The notes under the pieces were generated by a model. It saw only the letters and a program-made list of their open reading frames with translations. It did no database searches and was not told the origin of the DNA. A DNA stretch of 64,000 nt from Pohlia nutans (taxonomy: Eukaryota; Streptophyta; Bryopsida; Bryales; Mniaceae): positions 4,590,501-4,654,500 of the forward strand of contig CM040093.1 of the NCBI GenBank assembly GCA_022496805.1, written 5' to 3'. Positions 25,608-37,559 of the stretch are shown here, piece after piece. Every line of letters begins with the position of its first letter. Position 1 is the first letter of the stretch. The translations under genes were made by a program, and so were the position numbers.

Positions 25608-25874
25608 TTGAGTGAGGTGAGCGGCGTGAGTGATGGAAAGCGTCGATCATTGATTGTCTGTGTTTTTTCGGGCATCCCAACCACCAGCAGGAGGATCAAC
25701 GCGCTTGTTGTTGAGGTGATCGCCTTCTTCACGATTCCTGGACGCCTCGACGTTGACCTCCTGACGGAGTCAATCTCCATGCTGGGGATTGATGGCCCAT
25801 TCACATACACCAATGCTCAAGCATGCATGCATCTGATAACTTTGAGGGAATCTGTTGTCAACCAAGAAATATAA
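25608..25874 (+). pseudogene. Gene-like fragment carried by the large repeat
   Basis: The plus strand reads RRINALVVEVIAFFTIP, then GRLDVDLLTESISMLGIDG, closely repeated at 21485-21580 (there FFTIPRRLDIDLLTESISM). GC content is higher than its surroundings. I recognise no family. It could be a captured host exon, or an antisense leader; the reverse strand is also open. Confidence 0.3.
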
Positions 25875-26499
25875 GCTATGCAATTCGAAATTACTCTAAT
25901 GCATGACAGAAAGGAACGCAAAAAAGGAACATGGCTCTGCTTGCGACAGTGTAATGCAGGTGCACAGTGCCTGAACAATAGTTGCAGCAAGAAATGACGA
26001 TGCTCTGAATATTTTTTGTTTCTCGGTTCTACCTTCCTCCATTTCGGAAATGCAGATGCAAGTGCGGCGGGGACTTGGTTTGAATGGGCCATGAGGGAAG
26101 TGAGGACGAGAATGGCGACAGAGGGAGGTGTCGCAACAATAGCAGAGCCTTTAGGGCTTCCACTGACTTCGGCCGCCCGGTCATGGGACTAGGATTCCCT
26201 TGGTCATTCTTCGCCCCTATCATAAGACTCACAACTTACTCATGTTTTTGGAGCTAGAACAAGAGTTCTACTTAGATATTTTTCAAGTGCATGTAGGTTC
26301 CACAATGTAAATTTGCCTCTATTTGTGCTTATGTAGCTCACTTATTGCCAATGGCACTGCCATTTATATTAACACATATAGAAAGTACAAATGTGGAAAT
26401 AACCACCTCAATTTTGGAGAAGCTATAAGAAATCATAACTTATTTGTAAAACTTATAACTATTCCACTACGCCAGATCGGTACTTTTATGACTAGGAGA

Positions 26500-27003
26500 A
26501 TGTGACTGGGGGTGACAGGCGACTGCCGGCAGTCACGTTCTGCGAGGGCAAAATTGTCGGCGGCGGCCAAATTTGACAATGTGATTGGCAGTCATATTCT
26601 GCAGTCATATTTGCCAGCTGTACCGTATAAAGTGGGTGGGAGGGTCGTATATCTTTGTAGGGAACGAATGGGAACGTTCATAGGGAACGCCCAGTCATAT
26701 TTGGCAGTCACATTTTTCTCCTAGTCATATTTTGCAGTCACATTTTCCCTACAGTCATATATATATAATTTTTTGGGCAGCCCAAGATTATAAACACTGC
26801 CCGAGACAGTTTATATGTAAGTGGGTGGGAGGGTCGTATATCTTCGTAGGGAACGAATGGGAACGTTCCTGGGGAACGCCCAGTCATATTTGGCAGTTAC
26901 ATTTTTCTCCTAGTCATATTTTGCAGTCACATTTTCCCTACAATCATATTTATTTATTTTGGGCAGCCCAAGATTATAAACACTGCCTGAGACAGTTTAC
27001 ATG
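26500..27003. repeat. Left subterminal repeats of the CACTA element, with a 190-bp tandem duplication
   Basis: Many AGTCATATT and AGTCACATT motifs. Units starting at 26629 and 26819 repeat about 190 bp almost exactly, including GGGTCGTATATCTT and AACGAATGGGAACGTTC. Confidence 0.85.
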
Positions 27004-27438
27004 TATTTTGGCCCTCTCAATCACTATATAGTATGAGGTTTAGGTTATGTATTTTATAGTGAGAATTTGTGTTCAAAATTGAGTAGTTTTTCATTTAGCT
27101 TACGGTAATTAGGATTTGGCCATGTATATTATTTTAATAATTGTGCAAATAAAATATTGATTTACTCGATTAAGTGAGGAAAGGGGGGGGGGGTACATTG
27201 GCAAGAAATGTGGGAAAGAGTTATTGCCGGTTTTATAATTGTGACCGTCCATGTAGTAGTAGTTTGCAACTGACGTGAGAAGTGTGCAAATTATCGGTTT
27301 AAGAGGTTGAAAGGAATGTGTGTTATGTGGCCAAGACATGAGGGTGCTAATTAAACATGTATGTGTGAATATATGTATATATAGATATATCCATCGAATG
27401 GAATGTTCACAACTGTATGTGATTGAACGGGGACTTGA

Positions 27439-28319
27439 TCAATCCTGCTCTGAGTCACAATACTCTAAATCATCTACGGATGTGTCCTCTTGTCTGAGGC
27501 GTTCTAATGCTTTAGCAACCCCCTCCGGGGCTACTTCCATTGCATCGCTCAAAATAGGTGTTTTCGGTATGAGATCCGAATCCAGGTCTGTGGCTTTGAG
27601 TCCGGGAAAATCACATGCTCTTCCCAATGATATGCATTGTACTTCATCCGTGAGTTGGTGTTTAGAGAATGACCGAACTCCTCGTAGTTCTCTACGCAAC
27701 ACAACTTCCCATCCACGCTTGGCCACATCCCGTGCAAAAAAAACCTGTTCGATGTGGAGCGGGAAAGCAAATGACTGTGCAGAGTATGGGATCAATCTCT
27801 CAAAATTCACGGTAGTGAAACCGTAATCATCGCGCTTCATGGTGGCGCCATCTCCTCTCATGTTTGCAACCACCCAATTGCAATAGAGGACCACCACCTC
27901 AAACTGTTCATAGTCCACTGAAAGGATTTCCTCCACCCACCCCACGTACTCCAACTCCGCAGCCCGAAGATTTGTATCCTTGGTACCCGCGCGACAAAGT
28001 TGTCGAAAGGTTGCGACTACCCCCGAGTCCGCGGTTGTCAATTGCGTCTCTGCACTCCGGACACAGAGGTGGTTTCCATATGCATACATAGATCGATACG
28101 ACTTGGCTACGTCCGATAGAGGTAGCATCAAGGCCCTCACGTCTTGGGGGACCTTTTCGTCCCCATCTTCTATAGCCCGTATCACAGCCTTTGGAAATCA
28201 GACGTGGAAATCTTCGTCGCACATCTCCGAAGGGTACACTACCCTAGCCTTCCGCTTCTTGCGCCTATACTCGTGACGCTCCGCTTCCCGACGTGCCATG
28301 TCATACTCGTGTCGCCTGT
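27439..28319 (-). pseudogene. CACTA transposase C-terminal exon (DUF4216 domain)
   Basis: The exon starts after an acceptor TCCTACAG at 28319 and reads RRHEYDMARREAERHEY, then a basic stretch. A single in-frame TGA follows at 28198-28200, and the frame then stays open to 27439. The region YVGWVEEILSVDYEQFEVVV with YCNWVVAN, DDYGFTTVNFERL and QVFFARDVAKRGWEVV matches the DUF4216 pattern found C-terminal in plant CACTA TNP2-type transposases. The tail is acidic. The rest of the transposase was not recognised between 28.3 and 30 kb, so this is a remnant. A frame at 28914-29060 (RMEEGEQERLKHLQLWQEEE) may be another exon piece. Confidence 0.8.
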
Positions 28320-28568
28320 AGGACAGAAGACTTAAATATGGTCACATACATCTTCGCAGAATCTTCAGGATTTAGAACGTAATATATAGCCCATTGTGGC
28401 TGCTCGTGGCAACCACTGCATCACTAGGTGCAGATCTAGTGGTCTCACTGGAGGCAGTCACTAACATCTCCGGGGCGCCCCAAGTGTCTCCATGTCGTTT
28501 AGTCTTGTCCACACATGGAGTGACTCATCGTAGACATGATACGCAACATATGACTGGCTGGACTTGTA

Positions 28569-28810
28569 TTACAGTGATAAGCAGTGACTGACTGTAGTCA
28601 TTTTGAACAAACGTGACTGACACTAGTCACATTACAGTGATAAGCACTGACTGTCTGTAGTCATCTTGGACAATAAGTATACGTTCATAATTCACATTAC
28701 AGTGATAAGCACTGATTGTATGTAGTCATTTTGGACAGTAAGTATATGTTCACAATTCACATTACAGTGATAAGTAGTGACTGTCTGTAGTCATTTTGGA
28801 GAAAATATGA
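28569..28810. repeat. ~65-bp tandem repeats
   Basis: About four units beginning ATTACAGTGATAAGCA and containing TGTAGTCATTTTGGA. They carry the same AGTCA core as the CACTA ends. Confidence 0.8.
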
Positions 28811-30962
28811 CTGATAATAGACATATTACAAAGACAGTCATTGACTATAGTCCTATCGTTTAGGCCGCAGCTAGTGTTTTATTGCTTTTAGTCAAATGTT
28901 TACCATACACTGCTCAGATTAAGAGGGTAATGCGCATAGACTTCTCCTCCATGCATGGGCATAGGTACTTTGTTAATCGCATGGAGTCCGCTTGAATCTC
29001 TTCCTCTTGCCATAATTGTAGATGCTTCAAGCGCTCCTGCTCCCCTTCTTCCATCCTATGGAAAGAACTCGAGCACACCTTTAGGGTGACATGGTGCTTT
29101 GAGGCATATACAATACTATTCTGATACACACTAAAGGGGGGTGCTATCAATATACTCATGCATACCACTGTGCGTAGGAAATATTACACAAGGGAGTCAT
29201 TCAAGACTACAGAGTCATATAAATGACTAGAGGGCATCATGTTGATGACCCTAAAGTGTTGTATAAGTCTTGAATGTCACATACATCACTCCACTTAGTC
29301 ATTTTAGGAAATTTTTTGTCTGCTTTATTCCTTGTTTTTATATAACAATGAATTGAAAAATATTGGTGATGGATTTTAAAAGTTGATTGTGCAAATATGA
29401 AGAAAACAGTAGTGGGCACCCCGAGTTACAATCACACATTAATATAGGGCTGCTCAATCCTTTAGAGGATGAAGTTCTATTTACAACCTTATTAAAAATT
29501 GTTAATCAAGTTTTTTTTTGCACAATGCATTTGATTGATTGTATCTCCATCGGATACGAATATTGTGAGCCACCGAGATGGCTCACACCCCAAGCTACTC
29601 CTTTTTATTATTAAATCGATCTTTTTAGTGTTTGCATTGAGCCTAAAAAGCATTGATTGTAGTATTTGGATGTGTTCATATATTTTATGATTGCTTTAGT
29701 ATTAAATTGAGTATTATTTAGTTAGTGCAAAATAAGGAGAAATCCCCATCAATTAGATTGTTAATTGATGTGAAATTATAGAAATTAGGGTAATTAGAGT
29801 GTTAGTTGTTGAATTAGTGTAGGCAATGCCCAATTAGTGTGGGCAGCGCGTAGATGAAGATGAAGATGAAGATTTTGGATGAAGGCCATGGTTGAGACTC
29901 CTAGGGGGTCATTCGAACCATGAGGGTAGAGTTTTTTTTGTGTGTGAGTTTCTCTCCCCGTTTTTTGGAGCTTAGAGTTAGGTGGAGATCATTTACTGAA
30001 TATCTGGGGGTAGGAAGAGAGTTAGGGGCTGAGATTTTGAGGGGTAGTAGATCTTCATGTAGGCTTTCCAAAGACCCAAGACTCGATCAAATTTAAGCAA
30101 GGACGAGGATGGGACGGCCGTTTTAGTGCGAGGATGTCAACTGCCGCTTCCGATTGAGACTGCCAACTTCAACGGACGAGATCAAGAAAATGGTGAAGCC
30201 AACGATGCTGAGATTTTTAAGATTGGTAGATCATCCTGTAGGCTTTCCAAAGACCTAAGACTCGATCAAATTGGAGCAAGGACAAGGATGGGACGGCCGT
30301 TTTAGTACGAGGATGTCTACTGCCTTGTTGGTGGGGAGGGATTGAAACCCTCATCAAGGTGTCCTCAACTTCATCTTGTTTGTATTCATTTTTTAGTGTG
30401 ATTTTGATTGCATAAAAGACTATCGCATTGTGGATTGGTGCTTGTTAGGAGAGTGTGATTTATATTGATCATTTGTGTGATTGAATGCTTAATTAATTGT
30501 TGCATGATCCTTTGTTTGCGTGCTCTTTTGTTATTGCAATTTCCGGTGGTTTTGGGGGTACGCGGAAGCGCTGCCCAAATTTTCCCAAAAAACCCTAATT
30601 TGTTTGGAATTGTGTTGTTTAAAGTGCAAAGGTTCTTTATAAGGTTTAGGGTGTTTTTGCTCCAAAGAACCTAGTTTACATCTTCATGGTACAAGTGAAT
30701 GCTATGCATAAAGAGGCAAAGATTTAGGGTCCAGTTTTACCATTTGTAACATCAACACAGGCTGAATTCCATCGCTTGCTTGACACCTTATTCGTCTCTT
30801 GTAGGGGGGGGGGCGTGATTCTTCTGATAAGCCTAGGTCGTGGGTGGGGGACCCTCCTCGAAGGAAGAGCAAAATGTCTTCACATGGATCAGTAACTTAC
30901 ACAGTGAGAATGTCACATGGTTCAATAATGTATGCAGTGAGAATGTCACAGGGATCAGTAAT
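28811..30962. other. CACTA interior without recognisable gene
   Basis: Contains two ~105-bp direct repeats, 30045-30150 and 30223-30325, sharing GTAGGCTTTCCAAAGACC and GATGGGACGGCCGTTTTAGT. Also contains a 32-bp tandem unit (CAGTGAGAATGTCACATGG) at 30898-30962 that resumes after the foldback at 31939. Confidence 0.6.
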
Positions 30963-30965
30963 GTA

Positions 30966-31934
30966 CAGTGGGGTACCAATCAAAATGTCGTCTTCGAATT
31001 CGCAGTGAGAAAATTTTCAGTACTGCCAACTTTGAAAGCCTCTCGAGAGCTCAAAAATTGGTATTTGACCACGAATTTTTTTCCAAAGAATAATCTTTAA
31101 GTTAGTTATATGTATGCCAAATTTCAAGGCCAAAAGATTCACCAAAACAAAGTTATTCAAAATCTACCAACATTGGTAAATTTCCACAGCTGCCAACTTT
31201 AACAGCCTCCCAAAGCTTGAATGTTTTTTTTTTTGCCATGAAATTCTTGGAACAAAAACCTATTTATGTTAATAACATATGCTAAAAATTTCAAGGCCAA
31301 AAGATCAATAAAAAAAGAGATTTCAATAATCTACCAACATGCGTAGTTGTGGGAAACAATGGGGGAAACTTTGCTGCCAACTTTGACACCCTCCCAACGG
31401 TTGAGAAATTGTCTATTTACCATGAATTTTTTGGCACATCATGCTCTTTATGATAAAAAAATTCATGCCAAATTTCAGGGTCAAAAAATTTATAGAAAAA
31501 ATAAAATTTACAATCTACCAATGTGTGTAGTTTTTCCCCGTTGTTTCCCACAACTACACATGTTGGTAGATTGTTGATATCTTTTTCTGTATTGATCTTT
31601 TGGCCTTGAAATTTTTAGCATATGTTACTAACATAAATAGGTTTTTGTTCCAAGAATTTCATGGCAAAAAAAAAAACATTCAAGCTTTAGGAGGCTGTTA
31701 AAGTTGGCAGCTGTGGAAATTTACCAATGTTGGTAGATTTTGAATAACTTTGTTTTGGTGAATCTTTTGGCCTTGAAATTTGGCATAAATATAACTAACT
31801 TAAAGATTATTCTTTGGAAAAAATTTCGTGGTCAAATACTAATTTTTGAGCTCTCGGGAGGCTTTCAAAGTTGGCAGTACTGAAAATTTTCTCACTGCGA
31901 ATTCGAAGACGACATTTTGATTGGTACCCCACTG
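30966..31934. mobile_element. Mariner-like foldback element with 1-2-3-2'-1' repeats
   Basis: Arms 30966-31368 and 31532-31934 are near-perfect inverted repeats of about 400 bp. Outer ends are CAGTGGGGTACCAAT and its complement, flanked by TA on both sides, as in Tc1/mariner insertions. Each arm holds two related ~180-bp units (CTGCCAACTTT...CTACCAAC). A third unit fills the centre, so the order is 1-2-3-2'-1'. It split a 32-bp tandem repeat. No transposase is encoded. Confidence 0.85.
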
Positions 31935-31994
31935 TACACAGTGAGAATGTCACATGGTTCAGTAATGTGTCCTGAGAAGATCACAGGGACTAGT

Positions 31995-32349
31995 TGTTAG
32001 ATTTAAGAAAGACAATGTGCACAGAAGGTAAACAATAAATAAAGTTTATTGATATGTGACTTGCCACCCAACCATAGAAGTGAGATCTTGTCCAATAGAC
32101 AATTGTATCTCCTTCACCCACCAAGCCACACTTATAGTCCTAGTACCGTCTATCTACAGACTTAGAATATGTACAGACTAACTAGACTATTACTTTGGTG
32201 TTCTAACTAACTTGGAGTCATAGACTCTTGGTCTATCAGTTCCCTCATAAGTAACTTAATTACCATATGAGTAACTTAGGCATAGACCCTTGGTCTATCA
32301 GTCCCCTCATGAGTAACTTAATTACCACATGAGTAACTTAATTCCAACA
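31995..32349 (-). repeat. Copia 3' LTR
   Basis: 355 bp, TG...CA ends, nearly identical to 36634-36988. Confidence 0.95.
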
Positions 32350-32358
32350 CTCCCCCAT
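32350..32358 (-). other. Copia polypurine tract
   Basis: On the minus strand ATGGGGGAG directly precedes the 3' LTR. It primes plus-strand DNA synthesis in this element class. Confidence 0.8.
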
Positions 32359-32418
32359 AGTTAGAACCACCTAAAGTAGATAATAATGCAGTGCCACATT
32401 ATTTACTATAACTTAGTA

Positions 32419-35400
32419 CTACTCTAAGTCCTCTAATTTCCTCTTGAGTGACTTGATAGGTAGAACTCCAAGTCTACTCTTACAATACTCAAATTTAGCC
32501 TTAGGTAGGCTTTTGGTGAATGTATCTGCCACCATTTGGTCTGTACCCAAATAAACAAACTCCACCTCATTAGATTTAACCTTGGATCTAATGAAATGAC
32601 ACCTACACTCAATGTGTTTAGTGCGTCCATGAAATTCGGGAATCTTAGTCATAGCTGTACAACTTTGACTATCACAGTAAATTACTGTAGGCCCTTTCTG
32701 AGGAAACCCCATTTCCTCTAGAATGTGTCTAATCCATATAGCTTCCTTGGTTGCTTCTCCTGTTGCGTAATATTCAGCTTCGGCACTTGATTGAGCAATA
32801 GCTTTCTGTTTGACACTGTTCCAAGAAATGGCTGCATTGGCTAACATAAAAACATAGCCAGTTCTTGATCTCCTTTCTTCCGGATCTCCAGCCCAATCAG
32901 AGTCACAATATCCAATCACTTGCAAATTGTCATCTCCTTTGTAGACCAAGCCCTCATTGCTTGTCCCATTGAGATATCTCCATATTCGTTTTACCGAAGA
33001 CCAATGCTTGAGTCTTGGATTAGAATTGTACCCAGCTACCATACTTACTCCTTGAGATAAATCTGGTCGAGTAGTTATAGCTAAATACATTTGGCATCCC
33101 ACTGCTGATTTGTAGGGAATTGCCTGCATTGCTTCCTCTTCTTCTAGTGTAATCTTGTTTACACACTGAAGATTGCAATTAGCCTCTAATGGAGTAGACA
33201 TAGGCTTAGCATGACTTAAGTTAAAGTCTTTAAGTTTTTGCTCAATGTACTTTGACTGGCTAACACACAAGATGCGTCTTTGTCTATCTCTAGTAACTTG
33301 AAGATTTAAACCGGAGTAAAGATCTCCCATGTCTGTCATTTAATATTTCTCTGACAAAGCCTTCTTGATTCTATTCGTTAATTTCAAATCATTGCTGAAA
33401 AGAAATGAATCGTCAATATATAAGGCTAACCAAAGAAAGACTTCACCTTCATGTAAAATGTAAAGGCCGTTGTCTTTGACGCTTCTTGTAAATCCAAGGC
33501 TGAGTAAAAACAAACTGATATGTTCGTTCCACATTCGCGGAGCTTGTTTCAAGCCGTAGATCGATTTCAGGAGCAAACAAACATAATCTTGTTCCCCCTT
33601 CTTGATGAAGCCTTCAGGTTGCTTCATACAAATTGTCTCGTTCAAATCTCCATTTAGGAATGCTGTCTTCACATCCATCTGCTGGATCTCACAGTCAAGA
33701 TTTGTAGCCATAGCAAGTAATAAGCGTATAGTGGTCATTCTTACCACCGGGGAGAAAGTCTCATTGAAGTCAAGACCTTCAATTTGATCATAGCCTTTTG
33801 CTACCAACCTTGCTTTGTATTTGTCCAAACTCCCATCGGCTCTTCGTTTGAGTTTAAAAACCCACTTGCAGCCCAGAGGCTTTCTATTTGGAAGTAATTG
33901 GACTAATTTCCAAGTTTGCTTCTCTATCAATGAATTGTACTCAGATAGAATTGCTTCCTTCCACTTCTCACCATCTTCTCTTGCTAATGCTTCAGTCAAA
34001 GTAGAGGGGTCATTCTCAACAACCAAATTAATGGACTCTAGTAATTTAAGAGAAGGTTTTCTTACTCTAGTTCCCCTTCTTACTTGAGGCTCATGAGGTA
34101 TTTGTGGTAAATCTCCTCTTTCTACCTCTATGTCTATTTGGTCACTATCCTCAACGTGATCTGACTCGTGATCTTTGTCTTGATCATCAACAAGATCTTG
34201 GGCATCATCTTTGTCATCACCTTTGACAAGATCTTTGATGCGATCTTGGTCACTATGAGAATCTAGATCTTTGGGAACTACTCTCTGGTGACTTTCAATG
34301 AAGTCTACATCACGGCTAAAGAACATTTTTCTTTTGATAGGATCAAACAATTTATAGCCTTTAGATTGATCACTATAACCAACAAAAATGCAATCTTTAG
34401 ACTTCATGTCTAATTTTTGCCTTTGCTCATCAGGAATTTTAGCAAATCCTTTACATCCAAAAACATGAAGATGAGCATAGATTGGTTTGGTGCCATACCA
34501 TAGTTCCCAACTCGTCTTGGATATGAGGGCCTTGATTGGTGTGATGTTCTGCAAGTAACACGCAGTAGACACTGCCTCAGCCCAAAATCTTCGTTCCAAA
34601 TTCGAGCTCTTCAACATGCATCTGGTTGCCTCCATCAAAGTACAATTCTTCCTCTCGGAAACACCATTTTGTTGAGGTGTGTACGAAATAGTGAGTTGGC
34701 GCGCAATCCCATTGTTCTTGCAAAATTCATTGAACTCCTTTGAAGTGTACTCTCCTCCATTATCACTCCTCAAAATCTTAATGGATTTTTGAGTGTGATT
34801 TTCAGCCCAGGCTTTAAAAACCTTATACTCATTGAATGCCTCCGATTTAGCTTTAAGAAAAGCTATGTATGTAAATCGAGAGAAATCATCAATAAAGGTG
34901 ATGAAATATCGTGAACCTCCAAGAGAAGAAGGGAGCGGCCCAACAATATCCGAATGGATAATCTCCAACAACTTAGTTGCACGAGTTGCCGTGTCGACAG
35001 GAAATTTCTTCCTACTTTGCTTGCCATACAAGCATGCTTTGCACGTAGGCCAATTCTTCAAGTCCCCTTCATTGAATTTGAGAGTGGGCTCCATTTCTTT
35101 AATCGCCGTCATCTTCTGCACACCAATGTGACCAAGTCGTTCGTGCCAGAGTTGAACATGATCTTCCTTGTTGGCTAAAAAGTAAGCCAAAGCTTTCTCT
35201 TTGGCTGGATTTCTCCCAATCTTGAATAGGCCATTGATTTCTTCAAGATGTGTAAGTCGAGCTCCATCCTTGTCAGCAACATAAATCTCTTCTGTCAGAT
35301 GAATGCCAAAGCCCGCCTTTCTAAATTCTTGAGCAGAGAGTAAATTCCTAGCCAAACTAGGAACATGCAAGACATTGGTAATCCTTTTCAATTTACCATT

Positions 35401-35820
35401 ATTCAACATGATTGGAATGGTACCTACTCCCTTGATTTCACACTCATTATCATTCCCTACAAAGACAGTTTTTCCTTTGGGTAACACTTTGTACTCTATA
35501 AACCAATCTTTGTGAGACGTGACATGGCGAGTAGCCCCAAAGTCAAGGTACCAAACATCATCATCCTCTCTTACAAGACATGTATCTATCATTAGTAAGG
35601 TAGGACTCTCTGATCTTCTCTCCGATCTTCTAGTCTTGTCAGGTACGACACTTTTACCCTCATGGTTACCCTCTTTGCCCTTCTTGCCTTTACCATGAGA
35701 TTTCGTCTTTTTCTTCTCTTTGCATTGGGAAGCTTTGTGGCCATGTTTACCACAATTGAAGCACTTACCCTTAAATACACCAAGGTGACCAGACTTCTTA
35801 AATTGACCATTTTTTCTCAC
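32419..35820 (-). pseudogene. Copia pol polyprotein with one in-frame stop
   Basis: Starts with a CCHC knuckle (CFNCGKHGHKASQC). The protease region is WYLDFGATRHVT, with F where DSGA is usual. Integrase follows with LWHERLGH...CKACLYGKQ, then IIHSDIVGPL and RSDNGGEY. Reverse transcriptase follows with WKLVQLLP, NGDLNETI and YIDDSFLFSN, and RNase H with GYCDSDWAGDPEERRSRTG. A TAA at 33340-33342 lies just before MTDMGDL and splits the frame inside the RT region; the frame is otherwise continuous. The altered protease motif and the stop suggest loss of function. Confidence 0.92.
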
Positions 35821-35835
35821 AGTTAGTAAGGCACT

Positions 35836-36514
35836 TCAGGTATCTTTAGTTTCACCAGAGAAAACAATCAATCTTTGTTCTTCCTGTAGAATCTTACCAA
35901 TAAGGTAGGATAGATTCTTCTCATTACTATGAATGTTAGTGAAACTTAACCACGAATCCGGTAACGAACTTAAAAGCACATTAATCTTATCTTCGTCAGT
36001 GCAAATGACTCCCACTCCTGCCAAACGATCAACCAATGATCTAAATTTGGCTATGGCACATGCCATACTCTCATACTCATTCACTTTGAAGGACCAAAAC
36101 TCCTTTTGGAGAAGCCTCTTTGAATGCATATCACTCATCTCATAAATGTGACAAAGCTCATCCCATGCTGCTTTAGCAGTGTTACAATGAGTGATCTGAT
36201 GGAGTGGCTCATCTAAGAGATAGAAGACAATAGTAGAGAGGGCTATTTGATCACGTTCTAACCACTTTGTCTTACTGTTATCACTAACAGTACCAACATT
36301 ATTGGCTCCCCCTTCTCCACTCTCTCCTTGGACATTTCCAATTGGTGTCACTTGCAGTGCGAGTTGGCATTGGTTCTTCACCACTTACCAACTTCCACAA
36401 CCCATCCCTCTTCAAGAGATAGATCATCCTCAATTTCCATGAATTGAATCCCTGACCACCAAACTTGTCCAAGAAACTAGTTCCACTGCTAGAACTAGCC
36501 ATGCTAACTTGCAC
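35836..36514 (-). pseudogene. Copia gag with a frameshift and terminal stop
   Basis: The start (MASSSSGTSFLDKFGGQGFN) runs in one frame to about 36350, then continues in another as QIALSTIVFYLLDEPLHQI and CHIYEMSDMHSKRLLQKEFW, typical UBN2-type Copia gag. The frames overlap near 36300-36384. A TGA at 35836-35838 then separates gag from the zinc knuckle, which is in the same frame. Confidence 0.85.
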
Positions 36515-36621
36515 TCGTCAATGCAGCCAACAACTTTGAGACTATGGGGCCAATCCCAGGTTTAACTATAAATCAAATCAAAACCCAAATCAACTCTCTA
36601 CTCTCTCCTTCAATCAACCTA

Positions 36622-36633
36622 GCTCTGATACCA
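36622..36633 (-). other. Copia primer-binding site (initiator Met tRNA)
   Basis: Minus strand TGGTATCAGAGC abuts the 5' LTR and is complementary to the 3' end of plant initiator tRNA-Met. Confidence 0.93.
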
Positions 36634-36988
36634 TGTTAGATTTAAGAAAGACAATGTGCACAGAAGGTAAACAATAAATAAAGTTTATTGATATGTGACT
36701 TGCCACCCAACCATAGAAGTGAGATCTTGTCCAATAGACAATTGTATCTCCTTCACCCACCAAGCCACACTTATAGTCCTAGTACCGTCTGTCTACATAC
36801 TTAGAATATGTACAGACTAACTAGACTATTACTTTGGTGTTCTAACTAACTTGGAGTTATAGACTCTTGGTCTATCAGTTCCCTCATAAGTAACTTAATT
36901 ACCATATGAGTAACTTAGGCATAGACCCTTGGTCTATCAGTCCCCTCATGAGTAACTTAATTACCACATGAGTAACTTAATTCCAACA
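36634..36988 (-). repeat. Copia 5' LTR
   Basis: 355 bp, TG...CA ends, target duplication CTAGT outside. Confidence 0.95.
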
Positions 36989-37559
36989 CTAGTCACAATC
37001 CAACTGAATATAACATATTATAGTCATGAATGCGTAGCATCTGTATTACAGGGTCTTGTAGCGAATTAATGAGGTTTGTGCAAAATAGTTGTGTAACCAG
37101 TGTGATTGAGGTGGTGCACACAGGATGACGAAGAGAACCACGAGGAGCCTGCAGCAAAGAGGAAGCGGGAAGACAAAGCTAATGGATGTTGGATGTATAT
37201 ATTGGTGAAGAATGAGACTGTTTAGCTAGATAGAAACTATGTTTAAGATTGAACGGTCTTTGGTTTTGTATGGAGAGTTTCACTACCAAATACAAATGAA
37301 CCTTGATGCATTTCTCTAATCCCACGTGTGTGTCTTCCATTGCCTCCCACGTATGTGTCCTCCATTGTATGATTATGATATATAGTACTAATGTGACTCT
37401 CAGTAAGCCAAAACATCACTCTACGCAGTCATAGGACCACATACATGGCAACAACATTGTCACTACTGCGAGTCATGTAATGTTCTCACTCCCTCCCATA
37501 CTGTGACTGAAACCAATCATCTACCCTTCGCACTCTTGTCGAACATTACTGGAGGTCTT

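Larger units (their letters stand above)
31995..36988 (-). mobile_element. Copia LTR retrotransposon, complete and young
   Basis: Two 355-bp LTRs (31995-32349 and 36634-36988) start TGTTAG and end CCAACA, and differ at about three positions by eye. The 5-bp target duplication CTAGT is at 31990-31994 and 36989-36993. Coding is on the minus strand, so the 5' LTR is the right one. Gene order protease-integrase-RT-RNase H is that of Copia. The coding region has one gag frameshift and two in-frame stops, so this copy is not autonomous although its LTRs are nearly identical. Confidence 0.95.

Noticed and set aside
26512..27031. Two short frames with repeated GGSYIFVGNEWE-like sequence
   Set aside because: Translation of the 190-bp tandem duplication at the CACTA left end.
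28569..28810. CRISPR-like array of regular repeats
   Set aside because: Units are contiguous tandem repeats without unique spacers, in a eukaryotic transposon.
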